Shown: positions 45,950 to 55,366, counted from the stretch's first letter. The stretch: 64,000 bases of DNA from an uncultured delta proteobacterium (GCA_903869265.1 CAIPYE010000017.1:186001-250000); one strand, 5' to 3'. Notes: generated by a model not told the origin, from the sequence alone. A program made the numbers and translations.

Positions 45950-47206
45950 CTAGAGATACTCCTCGAAATAGTCCAGATCCTTGTGAAAGGTTTCCTCAAG
46001 TCCGTTCAGGGCGAGGAAGGCGGCAGCCAGGCAGACTGCCCCGACTACCAAAGCGCTGGACTCCAGGCTGAGATAGCTGCGGCCAAGCTGGAAAACAGTG
46101 GTGATGGGTACGACCATACCCCGGACGAAGTTGGGCACGGTGGTGGCCACCGTGGCCCGCAGGTTGGTGCCGAACTGCTCCGCCGCCACGGTGACGAAGA
46201 TCGCCCAGTAGCCCCCGGCAAAACCAAGAAGGGTGCAGACCCCGTAGAAAAAGGCGGGGCTCTGGCCGGACTGGAGAAAATAGAGGGTGATCCCGGCCAC
46301 GGTCAGCAGCATGAAGAGGGTGATGGCCTTTTTTCGGCTCTGGAGAATCTGGCTCAAAAAACCGCTGGAAAAATCTCCGAAGATCAAGCCCAGATAACAA
46401 AACATCACGGCATTGCCGGCCGAGACCTCTCCGCTGATGCCCAGGGAAATAGCAAACTCCGGCGAAAAGGTGATCAATACCCCGACCACGAACCAGATGG
46501 GGATGCCGATCAAGATGGAGTTGAGGTAGCGGCGGAAGCGCTGCCAATCGGTGAACAGGGCCAGGAAGTTTCCCCGGCGCACCCCCGTTTTCTCCCCCAT
46601 GGCCCGGAACATCCCCGACTCCGCCACCCTGATCCGGGTGACGAGCAGCAGCAACCCAAGCACCCCGCCGATGACAAAGGCCGTGCGCCAGTCAAAGGTG
46701 GAGGCCACCAGATTGGCCAGGATGGCGCCGGAAACGCCCACCGAGGCGACCAGCATGGTGCCGTACCCCCGGATGCTCTTGTGCAGAATCTCGGAAACCA
46801 GGGTGATGCCTGCGCCCAGCTCCCCGGCCAGGCCGACACCGGCAACGAGCCGGAGCGCGGCATAGGACGGCAGCGAGGTGGCCATGCCGTTGGCCAGATT
46901 GGCAAGGGAATAGAGGAAGATCGAGGCGAACATGATCGTAAGCCGCCCCTGGCGGTCGCCCAAGATACCCCAGAGAATCCCGCCGACCAGCATCCCTGCC
47001 ATCTGCATGTTGAGAAGAAACACGCCGTTGCTGATCAGTTCCTGGCCTGAAAACCCCAGGGCCTTGAGGCTCGGCACCCGGACGATGCTGAAGAGCACCA
47101 GGTCGTAGATATCCACGAAATAGCCCAGGGAGGCGACAATGACCGGCAGGCTGAAGATCTGGCGAAGGGTCGTTTTGGTGAGTGGTTGCTGGCTATTTTT
47201 TTGCAT
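45950..47206 (-). CDS. Major facilitator superfamily transporter
   Basis: The 418-residue protein has twelve hydrophobic segments and the MFS loop ILGDRQGRLTIMF between helices 2 and 3. The rest (GVGLAGELGAGITLVSEILH) resembles the sugar/organic-acid proton symporter branch. Substrate cannot be told. The first 14 bases overlap the end of the hybrid kinase gene, so expression is coupled to the sensor. Confidence 0.83.
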   Translation of the reverse strand: MQKNSQQPLTKTTLRQIFSLPVIVASLGYFVDIYDLVLFSIVRVPSLKALGFSGQELISNGVFLLNMQMAGMLVGGILWGILGDRQGRLTIMFASIFLYSLANLANGMATSLPSYAALRLVAGVGLAGELGAGITLVSEILHKSIRGYGTMLVASVGVSGAILANLVASTFDWRTAFVIGGVLGLLLLVTRIRVAESGMFRAMGEKTGVRRGNFLALFTDWQRFRRYLNSILIGIPIWFVVGVLITFSPEFAISLGISGEVSAGNAVMFCYLGLIFGDFSSGFLSQILQSRKKAITLFMLLTVAGITLYFLQSGQSPAFFYGVCTLLGFAGGYWAIFVTVAAEQFGTNLRATVATTVPNFVRGMVVPITTVFQLGRSYLSLESSALVVGAVCLAAAFLALNGLEETFHKDLDYFEEYL

Positions 47207-49451
47207 CCAGCACTTTCCGCACCGTCTGGCCGAGCTCTTGCACCGAAACGGGTTTCATCAGGTACGCCCGGATACCCATGGCCTGGGCTTGCTCCTTGTT
47301 GAGCAATTCGCTGAAACCGGTGCAGAGAATAATCGGCAGGTCCGCCTGGATGGCCAGGGCTTTTTGGGCGAGATCAAAGCCGGTCAGGTTCGGCATGGTC
47401 ATGTCCGTAATAAGGAGATCAAAAGCTTTTGGATCTTGTTCGATAAGGGCTAGGGCTTCCAGGCTGTTGCAGGAACAGGTCGCCTGATAGCCAAGACTCT
47501 CCAGGATAAGCTGCAGCATTTTGGAAATCATCTCTTCATCGTCCACCACCAGCACCCGTTCCGTGCCGGTGGGGATTGTCTCGCTGCTGGCAGCCTCAGT
47601 CAAGGAAGGCGCTTCTTCTCCTATCCTGGGCAGATAGACAGAAAAGCGCGTACCCTGGCCCAACTCGCTGTACACCGTAATATGCCCCTGGTAGCTTTTG
47701 ACAATGCCGTGGACCACAGAAAGACCAAGGCCGGTGCCTTCGCCCTCAGCCTTGGTGCTAAAGTAGGGCTCAAAAATATGGGGAATAATTTTTTGATCCA
47801 TGCCGCAACCGGTGTCGCTGACCTCGATCACCACATAGTTTCCTGGGGCGAGCTCGGCGCTGGGTCCCTGGCGGTTATCCGCAATGGTGGTTTTTTCCAG
47901 GCGCACTCCCAACACCCCGCCGGTCTTCCGCATGGCATGGTAGGCGTTGGTGCAGAGGTTCATGACGATCTGATGGATCTGGGTTGGATCGGCCAGAATA
48001 GCGCCACAATCCGAGGGAATCTCCTCGCGGATTTCAATGGTGGCGGGGAGGGAGGCCCGGAGAAGCTTGAGCGCCTCCTGCACCACCAGCTGCGGCTGAA
48101 AAGGCTTGATCTCTTGCGGAGCCAGGCGGCTGAAAGCGAGAATCTGCCGCACCAAATCCTTGGCCCGCCCGGCGGCTTTGTTGACTTGCTGGAGGTCGGC
48201 AGCCAGAGGATCATTTGGGGAGATCCTGGTCAGGGCCAGCTCGGAATACCCGAGAATAGGGGCCAGGATGTTGTTGAAGTCGTGGGCAATGCCTCCGGCC
48301 AAGGTGCCCATGGCCTCCATCTTCTGAGTCTGCCTGAGTTGCTCCTCCAATTTTTTCTGCACCGTGATATCGCGGACACTTTCAATCCCACCGATAATAT
48401 TCCCATCGGCGTCCTTCATGGGGCTGGAGGTGACTTCGAGATGGATGACCCCATTGTTACCGGGGGCAGTGGTCTCGCGGCGATGAACCTCGCCATCTGC
48501 AAAGGATCGAGCGAGGAGGCAGCCATCACAAATTGTCTCCCGCTGTTGATACGCCCGGTAGCAGTATTCCCCCGTATGCACCCCCTGTCTGTCAATATGT
48601 GCCTTGTTTTGATACAGAATCCTGAAATCGGTATCCTGAACGGTGATCCCGTCTTGCAGGGTGGCGAGTAACGACTCAAGCTTGTTTTTTTCCGCAAGGA
48701 GCGCTCGGGCCTGAGCCTTGCGTTCGCTGATGTCGCGGACAATTGAAACGACAAAATTCTTTGCATTGCGCGGGACAAAGCTGGCATTTACCTCAACCGG
48801 GATGAGGCTGCCATCCTTGCGAATCTGTTCCGCTTCAAAGAGCTGGCTTTGTTTGCGGAGGTTGGCCACCTGCTTGTGCCAACTGGGCATGTCAACGGCA
48901 AGCTTTGAAATATCGACGACCCGGAGGGCCAAGAGTTCCGCGGCGCTGTACCCCAGGCTGGAGCATGCCTTGTTGTTGACGAAGAGGAAGGCGCTGGTGT
49001 CGGCATCAATAACGAAAATGGCGTCATTGCTTTGGTTGATAAGGGTTTGCAGCAGGGAGAGCTCTTCCTTGGCAAGATAATTCTCCGTAATGTCCATGAT
49101 CAGGGATTGTTTGGAGATGGTGCCATCACCATTGTGGATGGGGGTGTTGATAATATCGTACCAGCGCTCATCCTTGGGGCTTTTCACTTGCCAGCGGATG
49201 GTTTTCAGCTCGCGGAATAATCTGTCGTTGTTGCACCAGGGACAGATCGCATCGCAACCGTGCAGGATTTTGTAGCAGTATTCCCCTGTGGCGTCATAGC
49301 CGGTACGCTCCCGGAGCTTGTCGTTCATGTACTGGATGCGATAATCCTGGGAACAGATGTAAATAAATCCGTTGAAGGCTTGGATCAGAGCATCAAGGTC
49401 CGGCGAACGCTGCAGGGACTTGGCAGGTTTGGTGGGGTCAGGAGGAGGCAT
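47193..49451 (-). CDS. Hybrid PAS sensor histidine kinase with receiver domain
   Basis: The 752-residue cytoplasmic protein has three PAS-like regions (about 20-115, 135-255 and 260-360). The phosphoacceptor helix is MGTLAGGIAHDFNNILAPIL, the ATPase domain includes VSDTGCGM and GTGLGLSVVHG, and a C-terminal receiver has Asp in LLITDMTMPNLTGF. PAS 1 carries a Cys cluster (CYKILHGCDAICPWC) that could hold a redox or metal site. There is no transmembrane region, so it senses a cytoplasmic signal. No DNA-binding partner is nearby; the MFS gene overlaps its end. Confidence 0.88.
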   Translation of the reverse strand: MPPPDPTKPAKSLQRSPDLDALIQAFNGFIYICSQDYRIQYMNDKLRERTGYDATGEYCYKILHGCDAICPWCNNDRLFRELKTIRWQVKSPKDERWYDIINTPIHNGDGTISKQSLIMDITENYLAKEELSLLQTLINQSNDAIFVIDADTSAFLFVNNKACSSLGYSAAELLALRVVDISKLAVDMPSWHKQVANLRKQSQLFEAEQIRKDGSLIPVEVNASFVPRNAKNFVVSIVRDISERKAQARALLAEKNKLESLLATLQDGITVQDTDFRILYQNKAHIDRQGVHTGEYCYRAYQQRETICDGCLLARSFADGEVHRRETTAPGNNGVIHLEVTSSPMKDADGNIIGGIESVRDITVQKKLEEQLRQTQKMEAMGTLAGGIAHDFNNILAPILGYSELALTRISPNDPLAADLQQVNKAAGRAKDLVRQILAFSRLAPQEIKPFQPQLVVQEALKLLRASLPATIEIREEIPSDCGAILADPTQIHQIVMNLCTNAYHAMRKTGGVLGVRLEKTTIADNRQGPSAELAPGNYVVIEVSDTGCGMDQKIIPHIFEPYFSTKAEGEGTGLGLSVVHGIVKSYQGHITVYSELGQGTRFSVYLPRIGEEAPSLTEAASSETIPTGTERVLVVDDEEMISKMLQLILESLGYQATCSCNSLEALALIEQDPKAFDLLITDMTMPNLTGFDLAQKALAIQADLPIILCTGFSELLNKEQAQAMGIRAYLMKPVSVQELGQTVRKVLDAKK

Positions 49452-49454
49452 CTG

Positions 49455-50147
49455 TCATTCCCGATCGATTTTATTATAAAGATCTGGATAGAGTTTCTTT
49501 GCGCAATCCGGGCAGATTCCATGGCTGAATTGTGCTTCGGAGCGATCCCTGATATAGGTTTCAATCTGATTCCAGGCCCCGTTGTCGTCACGGATCATCT
49601 TGCAAGATGAGCAGATGGGCAGGATTCCTTCCAGGGATTTCACTTTGGACAATGCTTCTTTAAGATCAGCAATGAGCATCTCTTTTTCCTTTTCAAGGAG
49701 TTTGCGTTCGGTAATATCACGGAAAATACCGAGAAGCTCCACCGGTTTCCCGTTTTTAAACTTAGGAGTACAGCGTCCCTCCACGACAAATTTTCGACCG
49801 TCTTTCGCCGTAAACAGTGTTTCGGTTGGCGCACATTTCTCGCCGGTCATGAGACGGTTAAAAATCAATTCACACTTTGTTTGGCAGCTGGCGTCCACAA
49901 TGTCGAATATTTTCATAGTCGTGGCTTCTTCTTCAGAATATCCAAGGGTCTCGCGCCAGAGCTTGTTTACAGTGAGAATGCGACCGTCGGTATCCAAGGA
50001 ATGGATAAGATCATTGGCATTCTCAAAGATATCTCTATATCGTTTTTCGCTCTTGCGTAAAGCCTCTATCTCTTTTTTCTGGGAAAGGATTTCATTCTGC
50101 AAGGCAGAAAGCTGTTTTTCGAGGTTTTCACATCCATTCTTTTTCAT
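49455..50147 (-). CDS. PAS-domain protein with Cys-rich C-terminus
   Basis: The 230-residue protein has a coiled-coil-like N-terminus (NLEKQLSALQNEILSQKKEI), a PAS domain (about 40-165) and a C-terminal segment ILPICSSCKMIRDDNGAWNQ ending in a second pair CPDC. That Cys-pair module is recurrent in PAS-containing signalling proteins. It has no kinase domain of its own and lies 3 bases before the hybrid kinase, so it could modulate it. The in-frame extension upstream is not supported by a ribosome site. Confidence 0.75.
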   Translation of the reverse strand: MKKNGCENLEKQLSALQNEILSQKKEIEALRKSEKRYRDIFENANDLIHSLDTDGRILTVNKLWRETLGYSEEEATTMKIFDIVDASCQTKCELIFNRLMTGEKCAPTETLFTAKDGRKFVVEGRCTPKFKNGKPVELLGIFRDITERKLLEKEKEMLIADLKEALSKVKSLEGILPICSSCKMIRDDNGAWNQIETYIRDRSEAQFSHGICPDCAKKLYPDLYNKIDRE

Positions 50148-50526
50148 AATTATCGCCGTGTGCAGGTTGCAGGGGAAGCGCCCCATGATTGCGTCCGTAA
50201 ACTGCCAAAACTACAGTTTGCGGGCAGCCACCGCTTCGCTTCGATACAAAGCCGATTTGAGACGCAAATCAACCGAAGGAGCAGAAGCGATGAGCGGATA
50301 ATTATGATGTTAGCGTTGGCAGGGATTTATTGCCAGAATTATTGAGTGGTCGGGATGGATTGACAAAGCTGGCGGAGCGGTGCTCAACCAGCTTTGCGCG
50401 TTTGCTAAAGCTTGAAAAGGCTCTGAAAATCCCGTTGGGAGCGGTATTTATCCACAGCGACCAGAGAGCGACCAGAAAGAAAAAAAGGGTTTGCAGCTGA
50501 AAAGCTGCAAACCCTTTGATTGTCTG
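50148..50526. other. Intergenic region before tRNA-Phe
   Basis: The 379-base region holds two inverted repeats, CCGTAAACTG/CAGTTTGCGG at 50195-50223 and CAAAGCTGG/CCAGCTTTG at 50364-50396, and the tRNA terminator. No gene is visible. The repeats look like small element remnants. Confidence 0.5.
50480..50517 (-). terminator. Terminator of tRNA-Phe
   Basis: Minus-strand AAAGGGTTTGCAGCT pairs perfectly with its complement (15 bp, loop TTTC) and is followed by T residues. It lies just past the tRNA 3' end. Confidence 0.9.
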
Positions 50527-50602
50527 TGGTGCCGGGACCAGGATTCGAACCAGGGACACTCGGATTTTCAGTCCGATGCTCTACCGACTGAGCTATCCCG
50601 GC
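50527..50602 (-). tRNA. tRNA-Phe(GAA)
   Basis: The minus strand gives a full cloverleaf: GCCGGGA acceptor, D arm GCTCAGTCGGTAGAGC, anticodon loop CTGAAAA with GAA, T arm GGTTCGAATCC and encoded CCA. Confidence 0.97.
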
Positions 50603-50651
50603 AAAAAAGTAGCTATCATATATTGAAATCTGGCCTGCTTGTCAACCTATT

Positions 50652-51143
50652 TCACGAGGATGCGGTCACAACCACCCGGGTGGCGGCCAGATGGTCGTGC
50701 CAGGCGCATTTTTCCCGGTCGATGATGCTCCAGAAAAGCCCAAGCCCCAAAGGCAGGATCGACAGAGCAAAGCCGATAAGGCGCAGAAAGGCGAGGCCCG
50801 GGGTCACCTCGCCGCCGTCGATTCTTACCACTCTTAGGCCCAGGAACATCTTGCCCAGGGTCTGTCCCTGCCAGCTATGCAGCGCCAGAAAATAGACGGC
50901 GATAAACAGGGGAAAGGTGAGCAGGAAAAGGAGCAGGCAAAAGAGGATGGAGGGAATCAGGGCGAGCCAGTGTGGGGAATGCGCAAACAGGGCTGCTACC
51001 ACCGCGCACAGGCAGCCGAAATAGAGCAGGTGGATCAGGAGGATGTCGATACCCAGGGCCATTCCGCGGGCCAGGAAACCAGCGTATTGGGGCTGGAGGG
51101 TTGGTTCTCCAGGCATGGGCGTGTCTGTTCCCTTACTGGTCAT
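50652..51143 (-). CDS. RDD family membrane protein
   Basis: The 163-residue protein has about three to four hydrophobic segments and the RDD signature: an Arg in FLARGMALGIDILLIHLLY, the Asp of that helix, and the later QTLGKMFLGLRVV. The family function is poorly known; some members move small ions or solutes. It overlaps the zinc-ribbon gene by 11 bases, so the two are coupled. Confidence 0.86.
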   Translation of the reverse strand: MTSKGTDTPMPGEPTLQPQYAGFLARGMALGIDILLIHLLYFGCLCAVVAALFAHSPHWLALIPSILFCLLLFLLTFPLFIAVYFLALHSWQGQTLGKMFLGLRVVRIDGGEVTPGLAFLRLIGFALSILPLGLGLFWSIIDREKCAWHDHLAATRVVVTASS

Positions 51144-51936
51144 CGTTTTCCAGGGTCAGGCCGAGATCCGCGATGTCGGCTACGGTGGTGGTCGACTTTT
51201 TTGGCGTTTCCGCTTCCGCTGGGGTATTCTCGCCAGCTTCAATGTTTAAGTGCAACTCGTCCGGTTCATCTCCAAGGGACAGCTCGAAAATATCGTGGTC
51301 TTCTTCCTTGTCTGCCGGTTTTGCGGGCTCGTCAAAACTCATCAGGGAGGAGAGGTCGATAATCTCCTCATCCTCGGCATTGTCCTGGGGCGTTGCCGCC
51401 GCACCTTCAAGGTCGTCACCCAGGAAACTCGCTTTCTCGGCAACGTTCAGAGTAGCATCGGAATTGAAACCGGGAAACTCGATGCCCACGAGAGAATCTT
51501 CCCGTGCATCCTCATCTTGGGCTGGAGCCGAGGGCAGGATCGTTTCTTTCTGCTCATTTCCCAGGTGCAGGACCACTTCTTCTTCCTCTTCCTGTGGCGG
51601 CATAAGGTCTGAAACATCGATATCTTCGAGGCCAAGAGACGGCAGGGTCTGGTCGTCCAACGGCGCTCCGGCGAAATCAAGATCATCCTCGTCGGCTGGC
51701 GGAGCATCGGCTTCCAGTTCGTTCAGGTCAAGGAGTTCTTCTTCCTCGTGGAGAGTCGGTCCAGGCTCGGCGTCGTCGGGTTCTTGTTTTCCGAGGATTG
51801 CGCCAAGAAAAAATGGGGATGCCGCCTTGCCCACTGTGCCCTGGAGCTGTTCGGCCACAGCGGTTAAGTCATTGCTGCACTTGCTGCAGGATTTTTGCCG
51901 GTCAAACGAGATATAGCCGCATTTTGGGCAACGCAT
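51133..51936 (-). CDS. Acidic zinc-ribbon protein, function unknown
   Basis: The 267-residue protein starts with a zinc-ribbon (MRCPKCGYISFDRQKSCSKC). After it comes a long, very acidic and probably disordered region rich in Glu, Asp, Pro and Ala (LHEEEELLDLNELEADAPPA), with short repeats of LLDLNELE- and IDLSSL-like motifs. No catalytic residues are visible. The ribbon could bind protein or nucleic acid while the tail provides an interaction surface. The RDD gene overlaps its end. Confidence 0.65.
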   Translation of the reverse strand: MRCPKCGYISFDRQKSCSKCSNDLTAVAEQLQGTVGKAASPFFLGAILGKQEPDDAEPGPTLHEEEELLDLNELEADAPPADEDDLDFAGAPLDDQTLPSLGLEDIDVSDLMPPQEEEEEVVLHLGNEQKETILPSAPAQDEDAREDSLVGIEFPGFNSDATLNVAEKASFLGDDLEGAAATPQDNAEDEEIIDLSSLMSFDEPAKPADKEEDHDIFELSLGDEPDELHLNIEAGENTPAEAETPKKSTTTVADIADLGLTLENDDQ

Positions 51937-52195
51937 GGTGGATCTCCCTTCGCACAGTGGCGCCGACGCTCAAACCGCTGGCCAGCCAAGAAAAAAAGTA
52001 TGGATAACACTACAACTTTATTATATATCTTCACGGACGGTCAAGACATTCTCCTGTATCCGTAGTAAAAAAGCAACCGCAGTCTGCCCGGCCAGAAAAA
52101 ACTCGGCGTACGGTTTCTTGCAAAATAGGGCGAATCGCGGTACCTTTCCCCTGTTCGTGCGTTTGCGTCAACCCATTTTTTCAGAGGAGAGAAAA

Positions 52196-52588
52196 ATGAG
52201 ATGTGCCTTCCCCCTGCGTTTTGTCGTGTGCCTTTGTCTGCTGGCCCTTGTCGGCCCAGGTTGCTTTTACCGTGATTCGGTGCGTCATCTTTCTTCGGAT
52301 ATTTGTCTGATCACCCCCAACCTAACCCAGCAGGAGGTCCTTGCCACTCTTGGAGCTCCGGATCAAAAACAGAAGGGAGAGCAGGGCGAGATCTGGGTCT
52401 ATCGCGAGGTGAACAAAAGCTTTCTGCGGAAGACCCCCTATATCGGGGAAAAGCTGGGCTCGGAAAATTATGATGTGGTGACCATAACCTTTGCCGGGGA
52501 CGTTGTTTCCACCTGCCTCTATCGCGCCTATAACGAAGAGGAACTCAAGAAAAACAGCGTTGTCATCAGTGGGCCGCGTGCGGATTAA
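52196..52588 (+). CDS. BamE/SmpA-like small lipoprotein
   Basis: About 130 residues from the ATG at 52196, behind AGAGGAGA. The N-terminus has a hydrophobic signal ending LALVGPGC, a slightly unusual lipobox. The mature part LTQQEVLATLGAPDQKQKGE, then EIWVYREV, matches the SmpA/OmlA (BamE) fold used in outer-membrane assembly. It overlaps pcm by 11 bases. A true BamE and a generic BamE-fold lipoprotein cannot be distinguished here. Confidence 0.72.
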   Translation: MRCAFPLRFVVCLCLLALVGPGCFYRDSVRHLSSDICLITPNLTQQEVLATLGAPDQKQKGEQGEIWVYREVNKSFLRKTPYIGEKLGSENYDVVTITFAGDVVSTCLYRAYNEEELKKNSVVISGPRAD

Positions 52589-53231
52589 CAAGTACGAAAA
52601 ATTTCGGGCCCGTATGGTTGAGGAGCAGCTGCTCCCCAGAGGTATTGAAGATAAAGGGGTGCTCCACGCCATGGAGGCGGTGCCCCGGCATCTTTTTGTC
52701 GCAGGGGCTTTGCACGCCCAGGCCTACGGCGATTTTCCCCTGCCCATCGGCCACGGCCAGACCATCTCCCAGCCCTATGTGGTGGCCCTCATGACCCAGC
52801 TGCTCCAGCTCACCGGGCAGGAGAAGGTGCTTGAAATCGGCACCGGCTGCGGCTACCAGTCTGCCATTCTTGCCGCGCTTTGCGAACGGGTGTATACGGT
52901 TGAACGGCTCAAACCCCTTCTGGCCCGCGCTCGCCGGACTTTTGACCAGCTGCAGATTTACAATATTATGAGCAAGGTCGCCGACGGCACCGAAGGCTGG
53001 CCGGAAAATGCCCCCTTTGAGGCGATCATCGTTACCGCCGCCGGGCCGGGAATTCCGCAGCCGTTGGTGGATCAGCTGGCAGACCCTGGCGTCATGGTTT
53101 TGCCGGTGGGTGATCAGGAAGGCCAGACCCTCATGGTTGTCAGAAAAGAAGGAGGGGGGGTGACAACCACCGCAGTGGAAAGCGTCTGCTTTGTCAAGCT
53201 GGTCGGCACCCACGGTTGGAAGGCGGCCTGA
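52578..53231 (+). CDS. pcm: Protein-L-isoaspartate O-methyltransferase
   Basis: About 217 residues from GTG 52578. The opening YEKFRARMVEEQLLPRGI is the Pcm signature, as is AMEAVPRHLFVAGALHAQAY. The SAM motif is VLEIGTGCGYQ. It repairs isoaspartyl residues by methyl esterification. The GTG overlaps the preceding lipoprotein stop, as in coupled genes; a later Met would omit conserved text. Confidence 0.92.
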   Translation: MRINKYEKFRARMVEEQLLPRGIEDKGVLHAMEAVPRHLFVAGALHAQAYGDFPLPIGHGQTISQPYVVALMTQLLQLTGQEKVLEIGTGCGYQSAILAALCERVYTVERLKPLLARARRTFDQLQIYNIMSKVADGTEGWPENAPFEAIIVTAAGPGIPQPLVDQLADPGVMVLPVGDQEGQTLMVVRKEGGGVTTTAVESVCFVKLVGTHGWKAA

Positions 53232-53360
53232 AGAGTAAGCGGCCACAGGACACCGCATCTGCTTCGCCGCTACGCTGCTGTCATCGGCCCGCCCGCATAC
53301 CTGGTGTATAGCGGACAGGCCTCTTTCGCACATCTGCGGCACCCTGTGGCCGCTTACTCT
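53232..53360. repeat. Palindromic element of about 129 bp, MITE-like
   Basis: The terminal arms AGAGTAAGCGGCCACAGG (53232-53249) and CCTGTGGCCGCTTACTCT (53343-53360) are perfect inverted copies. Extending inward to 26 bases gives three mismatches. The interior is GC-rich and without an open frame. It lies just past the pcm stop. A non-autonomous element is my best reading. Confidence 0.65.
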
Positions 53361-53430
53361 GGGGTCACCTTTTCGGGCGCCCCCCCGTGATCAGTTACCT
53401 GGGTCTATTTTTGGCTCTGTTTCAAGCCAC

Positions 53431-54759
53431 TCACCCTTTTACCCCCCCTGCTTTCACCCGTCTGGCCAGACGCCGGACTTCATTCATGGTTTCCTCAATA
53501 TTAAAGGAAAGAAGCCGCCGGTCCTGCATGACCACCCTGCCGTCAATGAGCACGGTGGCGACATCGCTGCCTCTTCCCGCATAGACCAGAGTTTCGGGAT
53601 TATGAAAGGGTGTCAGGTGGGGCTGTCTGGTGTCGATGATGATGCAGTCTGCCCGCAGGCCCACGGCAAGGCGGCCGGTCTCTCCGGCCAGGCCCAGCAC
53701 CCTGGCGCCCATCTCCGTTGCCATGCCCAGCAGGGTGGCGGCGGGCAGGCGGGTTGGCGCATGGGCGGCAACCTTGTGTAGCCTGGCGCAATTTCCCATC
53801 TCTTGGAAAAGGTCCAGATCGTTGTTGCTGGCGCAGCCGTCCGTGCCCAATCCCACAGGGATCCCGGCGTCGAGCAATTCGGCCAGGGGGGCGATGCCTG
53901 AGCCGAGCTTCATGTTGCTCTCCGGGCAGGTTGCCACCTTGGCCCCGGTCTCTCGCAACAGCGCGATATCTCCCTCTTCCAGCCAGACACAGTGCACGCA
54001 GACCGTGTTTTCATCCAGCAGCCCAAGCCCATGGAGCAGGGCCACCGGGGTGCACCCGTGTTGTTCCTTGAGCTGCGCGGTCTCCTCCCGGGTTTCGGCA
54101 AGATGGATGAAAAAAAGGCTTCCGGCCTCGCGGGCCAGCTCCTTGGCCCGTTGCAGGGTGTCGAGGCCACAGGTATACGGGGAATGGCAGAACAGGGCCG
54201 GGGTGAGCAGGGGGCTTTTCCCCTGCCAGGAGGAAAGAAAATCCGCAGCTGCCGTGATGTTTTTGCTCGGGTCCGGCACGCCAGGGGCTGGGAAATCGAT
54301 GATGCCCTGGGCCGCCACCGCCCGCAGGCCGGATTCGCAAAAAGCCTGTGCCGCCGCATCCTCATAGAAATAGGCGTCCGCCACCGTGGTGGTGCCGCCC
54401 ATGAGCATTTCGGCGGCGGCGAGCTTGCTGCACCAGTAGACCATTTCCGCATCGACCAAACGCGCTTCGGCGGGGAAGATATGCTCGGTAAGCCAGGTCA
54501 TGAGCGGCAGATCATCGGCCAACCCCCTGAACAGGGTCATGGCGCCATGGCAGTGACAGTTGACCAGCCCCGGCATGACCAGATTGCCCCCAGCGTCAAT
54601 GATCCGATCCGCCCCAGGTAGCACGGGCAGGTCGGCCATTTTGCCAAGCTCGACAATGGCTCCATCCGTCACGGCAAGATAGGCATCCTTTTGCAAACGG
54701 CAGTCCGCCGGATTCGCCAGGAGCGTGGCGTTTGTGATGAGCAGATCATGGTTCAGCAC
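53431..54759 (-). CDS. mtaD: Amidohydrolase, 5'-methylthioadenosine/S-adenosylhomocysteine deaminase-like
   Basis: The 442 residues follow the MtaD/TrzA pattern: metal motif NCHCHGAMTLFRGLADDLPL, then HSPYTCG, HLAETREE, VHCVWLEEGD and GTDGCASNNDLD. These supply Zn/Fe ligands and the catalytic Glu/Asp. It would deaminate MTA or SAH to the inosine forms in methyl-donor recycling. A guanine- or cytosine-deaminase relative is possible. It is a single gene with no clear operon partner. Confidence 0.85.
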   Translation of the reverse strand: MLNHDLLITNATLLANPADCRLQKDAYLAVTDGAIVELGKMADLPVLPGADRIIDAGGNLVMPGLVNCHCHGAMTLFRGLADDLPLMTWLTEHIFPAEARLVDAEMVYWCSKLAAAEMLMGGTTTVADAYFYEDAAAQAFCESGLRAVAAQGIIDFPAPGVPDPSKNITAAADFLSSWQGKSPLLTPALFCHSPYTCGLDTLQRAKELAREAGSLFFIHLAETREETAQLKEQHGCTPVALLHGLGLLDENTVCVHCVWLEEGDIALLRETGAKVATCPESNMKLGSGIAPLAELLDAGIPVGLGTDGCASNNDLDLFQEMGNCARLHKVAAHAPTRLPAATLLGMATEMGARVLGLAGETGRLAVGLRADCIIIDTRQPHLTPFHNPETLVYAGRGSDVATVLIDGRVVMQDRRLLSFNIEETMNEVRRLARRVKAGGVKG

Positions 54760-54862
54760 GGAGGGAAGTCCTCGTAATGGGCAAAGGCTTATAGGGAAAG
54801 GATTCGAGGGCGTCGGATAAGCAGAAAGGACAACGCGGAGAGTTTTTCCCCAGGGGCGCTGG

Positions 54863-55366
54863 CTACGGCATCAGGTAAAATCCCAGTTCCCTGTCGGCGC
54901 TGGCTGGCTCGTCAAATCGCAATCCCAGGTACGAACCCTCGACAAGCTGCGCCACCCCGATTTTTTCTATCCAGGTTTTCTTGGGATTATCAAGGGTAAA
55001 GCCCAGGATGAGCCGGGTATCCTTTTCGATCCTGTGTCGACCCAGGGCCGAGAACCCGGCGCCAGGCATGGAGATATTTTTAATCCGGCAGTTTATTGTT
55101 TTTTTGGCCAGGGAGAGGTCGGGGAGATCCCTCTCGTCGAAGAGCACATGGTAGGTCCCCTCAAGATTGGTGGCCTTGCGGTAAAACTTCCGGTACTCGA
55201 ACCGTACTGGAAAAACAGCGGCGCAGGCGCAGCGGATACGGACCACCGGCGCTAGGGAGGCAAGATCCTGCATGCGCACCGTTTCCACCAACCCGCATGA
55301 TTCGCAGCGTATTAACGCACTGCTGTCCTCTTTTACGAAAACCTTTTGCGCGTGTTCCTCCGCCAT
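54863..55366 (-). CDS. PilZ domain protein with N-terminal cysteines
   Basis: About 167 residues from ATG 55366, behind GGGAGC. The N-terminal part has CESCG and later CACA, a possible metal site. The C-terminal PilZ domain carries RKFYRKATNLEGTY (an RxxxR-like c-di-GMP motif), then NISMPGAGF (N/DxSxxG) and LGLRFDEP. It should bind c-di-GMP and control motility or surface traits. In the longer frame the extra 51 residues have no support. Confidence 0.75.
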   Translation of the reverse strand: MAEEHAQKVFVKEDSSALIRCESCGLVETVRMQDLASLAPVVRIRCACAAVFPVRFEYRKFYRKATNLEGTYHVLFDERDLPDLSLAKKTINCRIKNISMPGAGFSALGRHRIEKDTRLILGFTLDNPKKTWIEKIGVAQLVEGSYLGLRFDEPASADRELGFYLMP

